A DNA stretch of 12,962 nt from an archaeon (GTDB lineage: Archaea; Thermoproteota; Nitrososphaeria; Nitrososphaerales; CADDZS01): assembly GCA_021806865.1 (NCBI GenBank), contig JAKAPU010000047.1, positions 2,396 to 15,357 on the forward strand. The letters are read 5' to 3'. Below are positions 1 to 6,894 of this stretch, piece after piece; positions within the stretch are counted from its first letter, which is position 1, and the number at the start of each line of letters is the position of its first letter. The translations under genes and the position numbers were made by a program. A model generated the notes under the pieces. The model ran no database searches, had not been told where the DNA came from, and saw only the letters and a list, made by a program, of their open reading frames with translations.

Positions 1-1
1 T

Positions 2-742
2 ATGGCAATTGGAATCTCAAGATTGCCGTTCAAGTGTCCTGCGGCTCCTTACGAAGTAGCGCTACTGCTGGATGATTACTACGGCAAGAAGGGATTGAGA
101 AACAAGATAAAGTTCGAGCTCTTCACTCCAGAAGGTATCCCGGTTCCTGCGGTCGGTCCTGACATTGGCAACAAGGTACTAGAGCTAATGAAGTCCAGAG
201 GAATGAACTACCATCCAAAGGTGAGAGTCAAGGAAATCCGATCAGGCGAGATCAGATTTGAGGGCGGAGGTGAGCCGATAGCGTACGATTTGCTTTTTTG
301 TGTCCCTCCACACGTCGCGCCTCAACCAGTGAGAGAGGCAGGACTCACCGACGAAACAGGTTGGATTCCAGTAAATTCCAACATGCTCGAAACAAATCAC
401 AGTGGAATCTATGCAGTCGGAGATGTTACATCCATAAAAACTCCTAATGGATACGTACCGTTCCTGCCCAAAGCAGGCGTTTTCGCTCATGGTCAGGCGG
501 AAGTCGTGGGAAACAATCTTGTGGTACAAATTTTGGAACGATCAGGCAGGTTGAACAAGAGCAAGAAAGAGTGGGATGGTCACGGCTCTTGCTTTCTTGA
601 AGTGGGGAATGGACAGAGCGCGTTCGTGAAAGGAGCTTTTCTTGAGCAGCATAAGCCAATGATTGAGTTCCACATGCCTGGAAAGGTTTGGCACATGCAA
701 AAGGTTGCGTTTGAAAAGTACTGGATGCATCACTGGTTCTGA
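2..742 (+). CDS. Sulfide:quinone oxidoreductase-like FAD flavoprotein (5' end outside window)
   Basis: This is the C-terminal 246 residues of an SQR/flavocytochrome c sulfide dehydrogenase-like member of the two-dinucleotide-binding flavoprotein family. Such enzymes oxidise sulfide or polysulfide at the membrane face and pass electrons to quinone. Visible hallmarks (numbered from the first ATG in the window) are the KCPAAPYE segment with Cys12, the place of a redox Cys in SQRs; the FAD-contacting TxHSGIYAVGDVTSI stretch (residues 131-145); PKAGVFAHGQAE (156-167), where the isoalloxazine and quinone pocket usually lies; and a GHGSCFLEVGNG block (193-204) near the end. The frame is open to the window edge and the N-terminal Rossmann fold is missing, so the ATG at base 2 is internal. 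It heads a plus-strand run with DsrEFH-like and LbpA-TusA-like genes, which supports a sulfur role. It could instead be a related enzyme with another acceptor. The family is confident; the substrate is inferred. Confidence 0.85.
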   Translation: MAIGISRLPFKCPAAPYEVALLLDDYYGKKGLRNKIKFELFTPEGIPVPAVGPDIGNKVLELMKSRGMNYHPKVRVKEIRSGEIRFEGGGEPIAYDLLFCVPPHVAPQPVREAGLTDETGWIPVNSNMLETNHSGIYAVGDVTSIKTPNGYVPFLPKAGVFAHGQAEVVGNNLVVQILERSGRLNKSKKEWDGHGSCFLEVGNGQSAFVKGAFLEQHKPMIEFHMPGKVWHMQKVAFEKYWMHHWF

Positions 743-825
743 CCGAGCTATTCACTACTGTTGGCATCTCTCTTCAGAATAGCCAAAGGAATGAGAGCAA
801 GATAGGGTCAGGTGGAGCCTGGAAA

Positions 826-1152
826 GTGAAAGGAAGGTATCTGAACGCACAAAACGAATGGGAGATCGCCTGGAACGAGGCGCTGGACAGAATCGATCAG
901 CACAAGAAAGAAGGAAGCTCGCAATTGGTTATAGACCCGTACAAAGAAGCTTGGAATGCGTCTGATGTCAAGAGGATCGAAGAAGGCGTGCTGCGTCATG
1001 AATGGAACTATGAACTCTGCCGGAAATACACTTCGCTCGAGCTTGAAAATCAGAAAAGATTGAGGGATTGGGGCAGGAAGTACATGCCCGAGGAGCAGAG
1101 CGACCTTGAAAAGCGTCAACGCGAGAGGATCAAACACCTGAAGACAGAATGA
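826..1152 (+). CDS. Small charged hypothetical protein in the sulfur operon
   Basis: I do not recognise this 108-residue protein. It starts with GTG, with a GGTGG purine motif about 10 bases upstream. It is strongly charged and tryptophan-rich for its size, looks largely alpha-helical, and has no signal peptide or membrane segment. It contains a single Cys (in ELCRK, near residue 65) and a Lys/Arg/Glu-rich C-terminal third that may form a coiled coil. It lies 83 bases after the flavoprotein gene and 47 bases before dsrE, all on one strand, so co-transcription is likely. Position suggests an accessory or scaffold role in sulfur transfer, but this is guilt by association only. Confidence 0.7.
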   Translation: MKGRYLNAQNEWEIAWNEALDRIDQHKKEGSSQLVIDPYKEAWNASDVKRIEEGVLRHEWNYELCRKYTSLELENQKRLRDWGRKYMPEEQSDLEKRQRERIKHLKTE

Positions 1153-1199
1153 ATGAACTAGCTAATTCTTGTTTGTAAAGGAGATTTGGGAACATAGCC

Positions 1200-1570
1200 A
1201 TGGAAGAATCGAAGACGCAGAGGAAACACCTGGGCATCCTGCTTTTCACAACGCCGTACAGTTCCGAAAACACCGACACCGCAGTTAAGCTAGCGCAGGC
1301 TGCTCTAAATCAAGGACACAGTGTCACCGTCTTTGCGTACGGCGACAGCGTTCACAGTTTCACAAAGGGACAAAGAGCCACAGGAATACCTAATGCAGAA
1401 AAGGAGTTTCAAGTTCTGCTTGATAGAGGGCTGAAAGTGGAGCTCTGCGGAACCTGCCTTAACTTCAGGGGGATAGGAAACGAACTCATCATCAAGGGTG
1501 CAGAACCTACAGCATGCGAAACCTCTGCAAGCTGATAGACGATTGTGACAGATTTGTCACGTTCATGTGA
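1200..1570 (+). CDS. dsrE: DsrE-like sulfurtransferase subunit, apparent one-base frameshift near its 3' end
   Basis: DsrE/TusD-family proteins bind sulfane sulfur on a conserved Cys and pass it to carriers such as TusA. The main frame (1200-1535) gives a beta-alpha start (HLGILLFTTPYSSENT), a helix with AVKLAQAALNQGH, and the conserved ELCGTCLNFRGIG motif with Cys83 and Cys86, so the likely sulfur-carrying residue is present. After IIKG (about residue 100) this frame ends in an unrelated tail. Another frame continues from 1496 as GCRTYSMRNLCKLIDDCDR and so on to a stop at 1568-1570, which looks like a proper DsrE C-terminus. One extra G in the GGG at 1496-1498 would join them into a protein of about 123 residues, normal for the family. 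The cause is either a real mutation or a sequence error. An AAAGGAG motif lies about 15 bases before the ATG, rather far. DsrF- and DsrH-like genes follow directly. Confidence 0.8.
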
Positions 1571-1598
1571 AATTGCGACTAGAGTAAGAGAACTCACA

Positions 1599-1961
1599 AT
1601 GAAATCTCTTTCAATCATCATAACCAAACCGCCATTTGGGATGATCCATGCCGCAGAAGCTGTAAGGTTAGCGAACGGAGCGGTAGCATACGGTCACGAT
1701 GTTTCACTGATTCTAGTGGATGATGGTATCCTGGTAGCAAAAAAGGAGCAGAGAGCAGAGAATGGTGGCTGGACCTCTCTTTCTCCTTTGATAGAGAAAT
1801 TAGCAGCATCGTCGTCCAAGAAATCCAAAGTGCTTGCCGATGTTCAAAACGCAAGGAGAATAGGCCTACATCAAATTGATCTCGTGGAGGGAGTGAAGCT
1901 GGTTGATAGCGGGATTATCGCATCGACCATAAGTGCGAGCGACAGGACGGCAATATTCTAG
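1599..1961 (+). CDS. dsrF: DsrF-like (DsrE/DsrF superfamily) subunit lacking cysteine
   Basis: This 120-residue DsrE/F-superfamily protein is the second of a trio matching the DsrE-DsrF-DsrH complex, in which these subunits assemble together. It opens with the family's first beta strand and loop (MKSLSIIITKPPFGMIHAAEAVRLANGA) and a GHDVSLILVDDGI second strand. It ends with a GLHQIDLVEGV block and a DRTAIF C-terminal strand. It has no Cys at all, so it cannot carry sulfur itself and is probably structural, as DsrF is in known complexes. A longer reading from GTG 1545 is possible, but ATG 1599 gives the proper family N-terminus and avoids overlap with the repaired dsrE frame. Assignment to DsrF rather than another DsrE paralogue rests on gene order. 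Confidence 0.72.
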   Translation: MKSLSIIITKPPFGMIHAAEAVRLANGAVAYGHDVSLILVDDGILVAKKEQRAENGGWTSLSPLIEKLAASSSKKSKVLADVQNARRIGLHQIDLVEGVKLVDSGIIASTISASDRTAIF

Positions 1962-1984
1962 TTAACAAAGTGAACAAGGAAAGA

Positions 1985-2311
1985 ATGAAAGAAGTAATTC
2001 TGTTTACCTCCCCCAGAAGCTCCGCGAATAACGCAGCGGGTCTCAAGCTCCTTCAAGAATTGTCCAAGAAACATAAAGGCGGAAATGATGACGTAATCGT
2101 TGTACTTATGCAAGATGCTGTCCTTCTGGCTCTGAAGGACTTTTCGCAATCTGACTTTTCGGAGACCTCTGAAGGATACGTGTTAGACGAGCACCTAGCA
2201 AAGAGAGGCTTCACGCCTCAATCTTTGAAATCACCTTTCAAACCTGCGAGTTACGATGAGATCGTTGGGCTAATAATGAAAGACGGAACGCATGTAGTGG
2301 GCTCGTTCTGA
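1985..2311 (+). CDS. dsrH: DsrH/TusB-like subunit lacking cysteine
   Basis: This protein of about 108 residues has the DsrH/TusB layout: a first strand MKEVILFTSPRSS, a VIVVLMQDAV strand, and the typical ending in which a YVLDEHLAKRG segment is followed by SYDEIVGLIMKDGTHVVGSF. In known DsrEFH/TusBCD complexes DsrH is the third subunit. No Cys is present, so the sulfur-relay Cys of canonical DsrH is missing and only DsrE in this trio could carry persulfide. I chose ATG 1985 because it places the first strand at the N-terminus; GTG 1970 in the same frame would add five residues. It lies 23 bases after the DsrF-like gene and 39 bases before the lipoyl-TusA fusion, consistent with one operon. 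Confidence 0.68.
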   Translation: MKEVILFTSPRSSANNAAGLKLLQELSKKHKGGNDDVIVVLMQDAVLLALKDFSQSDFSETSEGYVLDEHLAKRGFTPQSLKSPFKPASYDEIVGLIMKDGTHVVGSF

Positions 2312-2350
2312 TTCAGGAGAGCAAGGTGATGATTTCATCTCATCCGAGCG

Positions 2351-3040
2351 ATGAAGGTGATTTGCAAGATCATGATAATTGAAAATTGTTCATTCCCAGA
2401 TAACTTGAGCTACGATATTGAGGAAAATGTCTGGGTTCGGAGGGAGAACGATTTACTAACAATCGGCATCATCTGCGTGTCCGCATTTAGCGCAGGAAGG
2501 ATCAATACCGTCAAGTTCAAACCCATAGGAACTTTGTTGGAGAGAGGAAAGAGCGTTGCAACAATCGAAAGCGCGAAGTTCTTTGGAGCAGTCCGTACGC
2601 CCATCAGCGGGAAACTTGTTGAAACAAACCAACAACTTCTGGAGGAGCCCGATCTAGCAAACAAGTATTCATATTCAAATGGGTGGTTTGCAAAGATAAA
2701 ACCAACGAGCAATGAAGAAGAATATTCCAGAGAGTTTGAGCTACTAGTCGCCCCCAAATTTGCAGAAACCAAGCTGCGGAGCTTGATTGAGCAGCTACAC
2801 ATCAGATGCTTTTCGGTTTATCCGGACTACGAAATCTCTGGAATCGGCGGAGAATGTCCAGAGACGTTGAACCAGTTAGATCAACTGATGCAGGGTATTC
2901 AAAAGGACGAGAGCGTTCATCTTGTGACGGATAATCCTCTTGCAGACAAAGACGTGCCTCAGTGGGTCTCGATACGAGGTCATAAGATTTTGGAGACGAG
3001 AAGAGAAGGCACGTTGTTCCATTTCATAATAGGTAGGTAA
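2351..3040 (+). CDS. Fusion of a GcvH/LbpA-like lipoyl domain and a TusA-like sulfur carrier domain
   Basis: The 229-residue protein has two recognisable domains. Residues about 11-118 follow the GcvH/LbpA pattern: LSYDIEENVWVR, an LLTIGI strand, then VATIESAKFFGAVRTPISG with Lys76 in the ESxK lipoylation context, and a YSYSNGWFAKIKP ending like the PYxxGW of glycine cleavage H proteins. Residues about 138-229 follow the TusA pattern: ISGIGGECPETL with the sulfur-carrying Cys169-Pro170, DESVHLVTDNPLADKDVPQW, then GHKILETRREGTLFHFIIGR. LbpA-type lipoate proteins serve the sHdr sulfur-oxidation pathway and TusA donates sulfane sulfur. Here both sit on one chain, in an operon with DsrEFH-like genes and an SQR-like gene. 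No glycine cleavage T or P gene is nearby, which argues against a GcvH role. Lipoylation and sulfur exchange between the domains are inferred. Confidence 0.85.
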   Translation: MKVICKIMIIENCSFPDNLSYDIEENVWVRRENDLLTIGIICVSAFSAGRINTVKFKPIGTLLERGKSVATIESAKFFGAVRTPISGKLVETNQQLLEEPDLANKYSYSNGWFAKIKPTSNEEEYSREFELLVAPKFAETKLRSLIEQLHIRCFSVYPDYEISGIGGECPETLNQLDQLMQGIQKDESVHLVTDNPLADKDVPQWVSIRGHKILETRREGTLFHFIIGR

Positions 3041-3148
3041 ATCGTTGGTAGTCAAGCAAATCTTGTCAAACTGAGACAAAGCTTCCGACCGTGATTGAAT
3101 GTACAAGTTTCGGCTACGGAAGCGAGAAACGAGTGAATTCATTCATAA
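3041..3148. other. Convergent intergenic region
   Basis: This stretch of about 108 bases separates the 3' end of the plus-strand sulfur operon from the 3' end of the minus-strand surface protein gene. I see no ORF with family features, no strong hairpin and no clear poly-T tract. It presumably carries the termination signals of both units. Confidence 0.4.
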
Positions 3149-5332
3149 TTAGTTCAGATACTTCCGTCGCCTTCTCCATACGGCAAATCCATACAATCCA
3201 CCAGCAGCAAGCATCACCATTGCGGCGATGAATATGATCAGTCTAGAGTAATCCACGACCCACACTGCCGTAAGTTGCGTCGGTGAATCAACTGTCATGA
3301 AGTAAGGATTTGATGCCTTCGTGACCGAACCAGTCGATGTCCTCCAGCCTGAAAACACCTTGTAGACGAGGAATCCAGAAGGCACTATAGTCGTGTCGAG
3401 CTTTAGCTCCGCCACAGAGCCTGCTTTGAAATAGCCCGAGCCGTTGACGACCTGTCCGTAACTCGTGCTTGCAGAAACCATGTATTCTGTCATGTATTCA
3501 GCGGTTACGTTCGAACCAGCGGAGACAAACCGCGTGGTGGCATCTACTCCGTCAGACCAGCCCGTGAAGACATAGAGCGCACCTTGCTCCGATCCCAGCA
3601 CAGTCACGGGAGTCGACACTGTGAGGCCTCGTGGAGCAACAAGAGTGAATGTACCTGACTCAGTCTTGTTGATCAAGGGGTAGCTGTTTGACTCATAGTA
3701 GGAAACAGACATGTTGACCACAGGCATCGGAAGATTTGTCCCTAGCGTAGTCAGAAAGCTGTTCTTCGTGTAGTAAGCAAACAGCGTAGAAGTGCTCTGA
3801 ACGTAGTCCGTAGTTGAGTTTGCAAAGGTGCCGAGCCAGTAGCTGAACTCATATTGCGTTGTCCCGTTATTGGCAATGAGATACTCGGGTGCGCTCACAA
3901 CTGAAGGCTCGGACAGTCGAACCGATGAGTTTGTTAGGACATAGCTTTTGTTTTGCACCGACTGGATTGTGAAATTTGCGTTCGGAACGTTGCTCTCGAC
4001 TGTTACTGTGAAAGGCGTGTACAGCAGCGCTGCCGAAAAGTTGGAAGCGTACATCCCTTCAGACTGTGCCAGGAAAGCGGCGGAACCAAGCATGAAAGAG
4101 GTGATGTTCAGCTCGGCGAACCCATCGGTGAAGTAAACAACCTGAGCCGGAACCCCCGAATAGGAGGAGGTAACTTCTGCAGTAGCTTGAGTTAGGTGGA
4201 TTGGCAGGCTGATATTTGACACCGTCGTGGGCGTGGAGATCACTTCAAGAAGCTGAGAGGGGTTTGCGTAGGAGCTCAAGGGACCATATGCCCTGATCGT
4301 GAAAGGCTGTTGGGAGGTGACGCAGTTGAGAGTGATAGTTACGGGAAGATAGCCTTGCTCCTGAAACGTTATCGCCGCACTCCCAACCTTTGAGGCCTGA
4401 ACATAGAATATTTCGTAGTACTCGCTCTGGATGGGTGAGCCGACTACCGAAGCGACAGACGGATCGCTACTTGTGCTCGAAAGTTGTTGGAAGCCAGAGA
4501 TCGTGGGAAGACCGTTTTCCGTTGGATAGATAATCACTGGCCATGCCGACCCCACCGAAACATTCGAAATATAGGAAGCTTGCAGAGAGTACACCCCGTT
4601 GCCTGCTATTGGCTCTTCTGAAGGGTCGAGGACGTTGACGAATGATTGGTTCCCTGGAGAGAAGTAGTTGCCCGAGGCGCTTATTGCCCACGTACCATTG
4701 CTCGGGAGATCCATGTACTCGACAGAGTAAGGGCCTCCCTGGAAAGATCCTGATTCCAACAAAGGTGCCTTCGAGATGTTGCCTTCTAACAGAGACGAGG
4801 AAAGCTCGAAGGAAAGCGAGCTTGCAAAGGGATTGCCGCCCGCACTCTCAGATTCGATTATCAAGGGCACTTGCTCTCCCTCTATTGCAATAGAGGGAGT
4901 AACGATGTTCAGAGTGTATGGAGAGGCACTAACCGGGCTGGCGACCTCAACAGATACCGAGGACGGAAGGAAGCCCCTGCCGCCTGCGTACATCGTGACG
5001 CTTCCCGCGTTTGTGGCATTCGCGTAAAAGACACCCTGACCGTCAACAAGGTTCACCTCAGAGGCCATAGGATTCAGGATTCCACGTGAAGATGACGATA
5101 CATAGACGGTCGCGTTCAGGTCAACCGGCAGTCCAGTGGAGCTTTCAGCTTGGACGAGGAAGGGGGAAAGGTGACTGTCGGATGCAATGGCAGGAGGCGC
5201 ATAGATAGCTAGAGTCTGCGATGAAGAGGGCGAATAGGCGCCAGCATGCTCATCGGGCAATACAATGGCCAACCCCGGTAGAAGCAGTAGGCACACCATA
5301 ACAGCTTTGAATGCCCTAGTAGTGAAGTTCAT
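3149..5332 (-). CDS. Large secreted, C-terminally anchored surface protein with InlB-like repeats
   Basis: The 727-residue protein begins with a Sec-type signal peptide: basic MNFTTRAFKA, a hydrophobic core VMVCLLLLPGLAIVL, and likely cleavage near AGA-Y (residues 30-33). It ends with one transmembrane helix (about 697-719) and an RRRRKYLN stop-transfer tail, so the bulk faces outside. Between them are Ser/Thr/Tyr-rich beta domains and about 18 N-x-S/T sequons, typical of glycosylated archaeal envelope proteins. Residues about 440-695 hold three divergent repeats resembling InlB B-repeats, each with an aromatic-tryptophan strand (FSYWLGTF, FTGWSDG, FSGWRTS). The role may be S-layer association, adhesion or binding; no catalytic motif is visible. 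ATG 5332 gives the intact signal peptide and follows a TATA-like box by about 30 bases. The gene contains a 24-base perfect palindrome at 4876-4899. Confidence 0.85.
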   Translation of the reverse strand: MNFTTRAFKAVMVCLLLLPGLAIVLPDEHAGAYSPSSSQTLAIYAPPAIASDSHLSPFLVQAESSTGLPVDLNATVYVSSSSRGILNPMASEVNLVDGQGVFYANATNAGSVTMYAGGRGFLPSSVSVEVASPVSASPYTLNIVTPSIAIEGEQVPLIIESESAGGNPFASSLSFELSSSLLEGNISKAPLLESGSFQGGPYSVEYMDLPSNGTWAISASGNYFSPGNQSFVNVLDPSEEPIAGNGVYSLQASYISNVSVGSAWPVIIYPTENGLPTISGFQQLSSTSSDPSVASVVGSPIQSEYYEIFYVQASKVGSAAITFQEQGYLPVTITLNCVTSQQPFTIRAYGPLSSYANPSQLLEVISTPTTVSNISLPIHLTQATAEVTSSYSGVPAQVVYFTDGFAELNITSFMLGSAAFLAQSEGMYASNFSAALLYTPFTVTVESNVPNANFTIQSVQNKSYVLTNSSVRLSEPSVVSAPEYLIANNGTTQYEFSYWLGTFANSTTDYVQSTSTLFAYYTKNSFLTTLGTNLPMPVVNMSVSYYESNSYPLINKTESGTFTLVAPRGLTVSTPVTVLGSEQGALYVFTGWSDGVDATTRFVSAGSNVTAEYMTEYMVSASTSYGQVVNGSGYFKAGSVAELKLDTTIVPSGFLVYKVFSGWRTSTGSVTKASNPYFMTVDSPTQLTAVWVVDYSRLIIFIAAMVMLAAGGLYGFAVWRRRRKYLN
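4876..4899. repeat. 24-base perfect palindrome inside the surface protein gene
   Basis: The half-site CTCCCTCTATTG is followed at once by its exact reverse complement, giving two 12-base arms with no spacer. It encodes PSIAIEGE in the surface protein frame. The flanking bases (T on both sides) do not extend the pairing. Confidence 0.9.
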
Positions 5333-5361
5333 CTATTTCGTAACGCAAGAAACGGCGAGAA

Positions 5362-5369
5362 CTTAAAAC
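5362..5369 (-). promoter_or_regulatory. TATA-like box for the surface protein gene
   Basis: Read on the minus strand this is GTTTTAAG, ending about 30 bases before the ATG at 5332. That spacing predicts a very short or absent leader. The same octamer precedes the pilin gene at 7371 and the regulator gene at 11298. Confidence 0.55.
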
Positions 5370-5457
5370 ACAGTCAATTGCGAGACGCACGCTTGTACTT
5401 CAAAAACATGCGCCCGCTTAGCAGTCCGTCAAACGCAACAAACTCTGGGAACTATCA

Positions 5458-6105
5458 TCAATATCGATCTGAAAGATCGTATCCCCGAGTTTTGAATCTT
5501 TTCAAAGTCTTCAAACGACGTTGGGTATTCGCGTTCAGCTTCTCAGCTCTCATTACAGTGCCGAATGTTCCATCTTCTAGGAAGACGAGCATCCGAAGAT
5601 ACTTATAGGGATCTTTAGCTTCTAGAGCTTCTCGATCGATGGAAGCTGCGACTATGCGCCCGAGTATGATGATTTCGCTTCCGTATGAGAAGTGTTTGTC
5701 AAGAACACATTCCAGATGAGCCCCGCACTCTTCTATCCTTGGCGGCTTGACTTTTAGAGAAGGAATCGGCGTGAGCTTCAACGATTCGACTGGTCTCGGA
5801 TGATCCAAATACCCTGCTTCCCAGATGGTATCTACGAGCTCCGCTCCAGGTATGTTTATCACAAACTCTCTTGATCTTAGAATATTCTTGGCTGTCCAGT
5901 GCTTTGTGCTGCAGCCGAGAGCGATGATCGAGGGACCGAATGCCATGTACGATATCCAGTTCTTGGGCGCAACGTTCGAAACCCCGTCTTCATTCAACGT
6001 GGTAACCAGAACCAATTGACCGAGTATAGGCGAGGGGTGCCACTTTCGCTTATCGGGTGCAAAGGCTACCTTGTCCTTCAGGTTTGGTCCCTTCTTCCTA
6101 GCCAC
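5458..6105 (-). CDS. Flavin reductase-like FMN-binding split-barrel protein
   Basis: The 215-residue protein follows the flavin reductase-like (FMN-binding split barrel) pattern: SPILGQLVLVTTLNEDGVSNVAPKNWISYMAFGPSIIALGC (about 25-65), then KHWTAKNILRSREFVINIPGAELV, and EIIILGRIVAASID later in the barrel. Members bind FMN and either reduce it with NAD(P)H or act on unknown substrates. No partner oxygenase is nearby, so the substrate cannot be named. A short basic C-terminal tail (RRLKTLKRFKTRGYD) extends past the core. The start is GTG 6105; an in-frame stop lies about 20 bases further upstream, so no longer form exists. A possible TATA-like ATTTATC lies about 50 bases upstream. The gene is cytosolic with no signal peptide. 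Family is confident, function unknown. Confidence 0.85.
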   Translation of the reverse strand: MARKKGPNLKDKVAFAPDKRKWHPSPILGQLVLVTTLNEDGVSNVAPKNWISYMAFGPSIIALGCSTKHWTAKNILRSREFVINIPGAELVDTIWEAGYLDHPRPVESLKLTPIPSLKVKPPRIEECGAHLECVLDKHFSYGSEIIILGRIVAASIDREALEAKDPYKYLRMLVFLEDGTFGTVMRAEKLNANTQRRLKTLKRFKTRGYDLSDRY

Positions 6106-6212
6106 TGGCGCGTAAGCGAGTCTTCATTTGCTTCTGGCATATCCTTTCAGATGATGATAAATGCTTTCTTTGATGGCTGTGACGATCATGGCAGGATCTG
6201 GAGTCGCGAAGC

Positions 6213-6234
6213 GAGGGGCGCGGAACGGCCCCTC
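6213..6234. repeat. GC-rich stem-loop between methyltransferase and flavin reductase genes
   Basis: GAGGGGC at 6213-6219 pairs perfectly with GCCCCTC at 6228-6234 around an eight-base loop. It lies about 38 bases after the stop codon of the minus-strand methyltransferase gene. There is no T-run beyond it on the minus strand, so it is not a classical terminator. It could be a 3' RNA stabiliser or part of the leader region ahead of the flavin reductase gene. Confidence 0.6.
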
Positions 6235-6271
6235 ACAATACTACTAGGGCAACAACTCAACTATCCGTAAG

Positions 6272-6868
6272 TCAATAAGACGACAACCGCGAGTAGACGA
6301 ACAAATTCTTTCCAACAACCGCGGCAGGGCGAAGTCCGGGAATCCTATGGGAGTACGAGATAATCAGGCATCCAGGCTTGAGCGCTCTCATTCTGTCTCT
6401 AAACTCCTGTCTCTTCAATATCAAAGGAGACAAAAACAGGTACAAAACATCTGCGTCAGAGAAATAGAGTCTGAGCAGATCGCCTTTGACGAGCATTACG
6501 CGAGCGCCGTATCCAAGCTTCCGAATCCGTCGTCTTGCTATCGCATACTTCAACCAATCAGCTTCTATTCCAGTGCAGATTGCGTTGGGAAGTTTTTCTG
6601 CAATATCCATCAGGACACCGCCGAATCCAGAACCCAGATCGTAGAAAACGAATCTTTCTCCTGATTGAAATCTCTGCTCAAGTAGCCCAATCAATTGCTT
6701 GCGAACGAACCCGTTGGTCGGCTCGTATCCCGCGCCCCACACCCATCCAAGAGCAAAGAAAAGGAGCAGAAAGATCGCGATAATGAGCAAGAGGATTCCA
6801 AATGCAGTTGAGGAATGGGAAAAGAAAAAGAGTAGGAGGGATGGAAGAGAAGGAATTTCAGATCCCAT
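6272..6868 (-). CDS. Membrane-anchored SAM-dependent methyltransferase (FAM173-like)
   Basis: The 198-residue protein has an N-terminal hydrophobic helix (about 22-46, FGILLLIIAIFLLLFFALGWVW) followed by a class I methyltransferase domain. Motif I is FYDLGSGFGG (75-84), the acidic ribose-binding end of strand 2 is GIEAD (100-104), and VKGDLL (128-132) is the motif after strand 4 that contacts the adenine. The YEPTNGFVRKQLIGLL segment before motif I, the DADVLYLFLSP strand and the LKPGCLIISY strand resemble the FAM173 group. Its eukaryotic members are membrane-anchored lysine methyltransferases acting on ATP synthase and ADP/ATP carrier proteins. A protein lysine target is therefore plausible but not shown. 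ATG 6868 lies 26 bases after the pilin stop codon on the same strand, so the two are probably co-transcribed and the pilin or its assembly machinery is a candidate substrate. Confidence 0.75.
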   Translation of the reverse strand: MGSEIPSLPSLLLFFFSHSSTAFGILLLIIAIFLLLFFALGWVWGAGYEPTNGFVRKQLIGLLEQRFQSGERFVFYDLGSGFGGVLMDIAEKLPNAICTGIEADWLKYAIARRRIRKLGYGARVMLVKGDLLRLYFSDADVLYLFLSPLILKRQEFRDRMRALKPGCLIISYSHRIPGLRPAAVVGKNLFVYSRLSSY

Positions 6869-6894
6869 CCCTTTTTGTTTTGGCTTCTCCTGTC

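Noticed and set aside
1490..1505. Programmed frameshifting in dsrE
   Set aside because: No slippery heptamer of the X XXY YYZ type and no downstream structure is evident; a simple indel next to a G-run is the easier explanation.
1545..1560. Inverted repeat GTGACA-GATT-TGTCAC as an operator
   Set aside because: It falls within the apparent coding C-terminus of dsrE and has only six-base arms, so chance is likely.
2351..3040. Glycine cleavage H protein for the glycine cleavage system
   Set aside because: The TusA-like C-terminal domain and sulfur-gene neighbours point away from glycine cleavage, and no gcvT or gcvP is present.
4642..5089. Several plus-strand frames inside the surface protein gene
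   Set aside because: They are shadows of a long minus-strand gene with signal peptide, repeats and anchor; none shows a family pattern.
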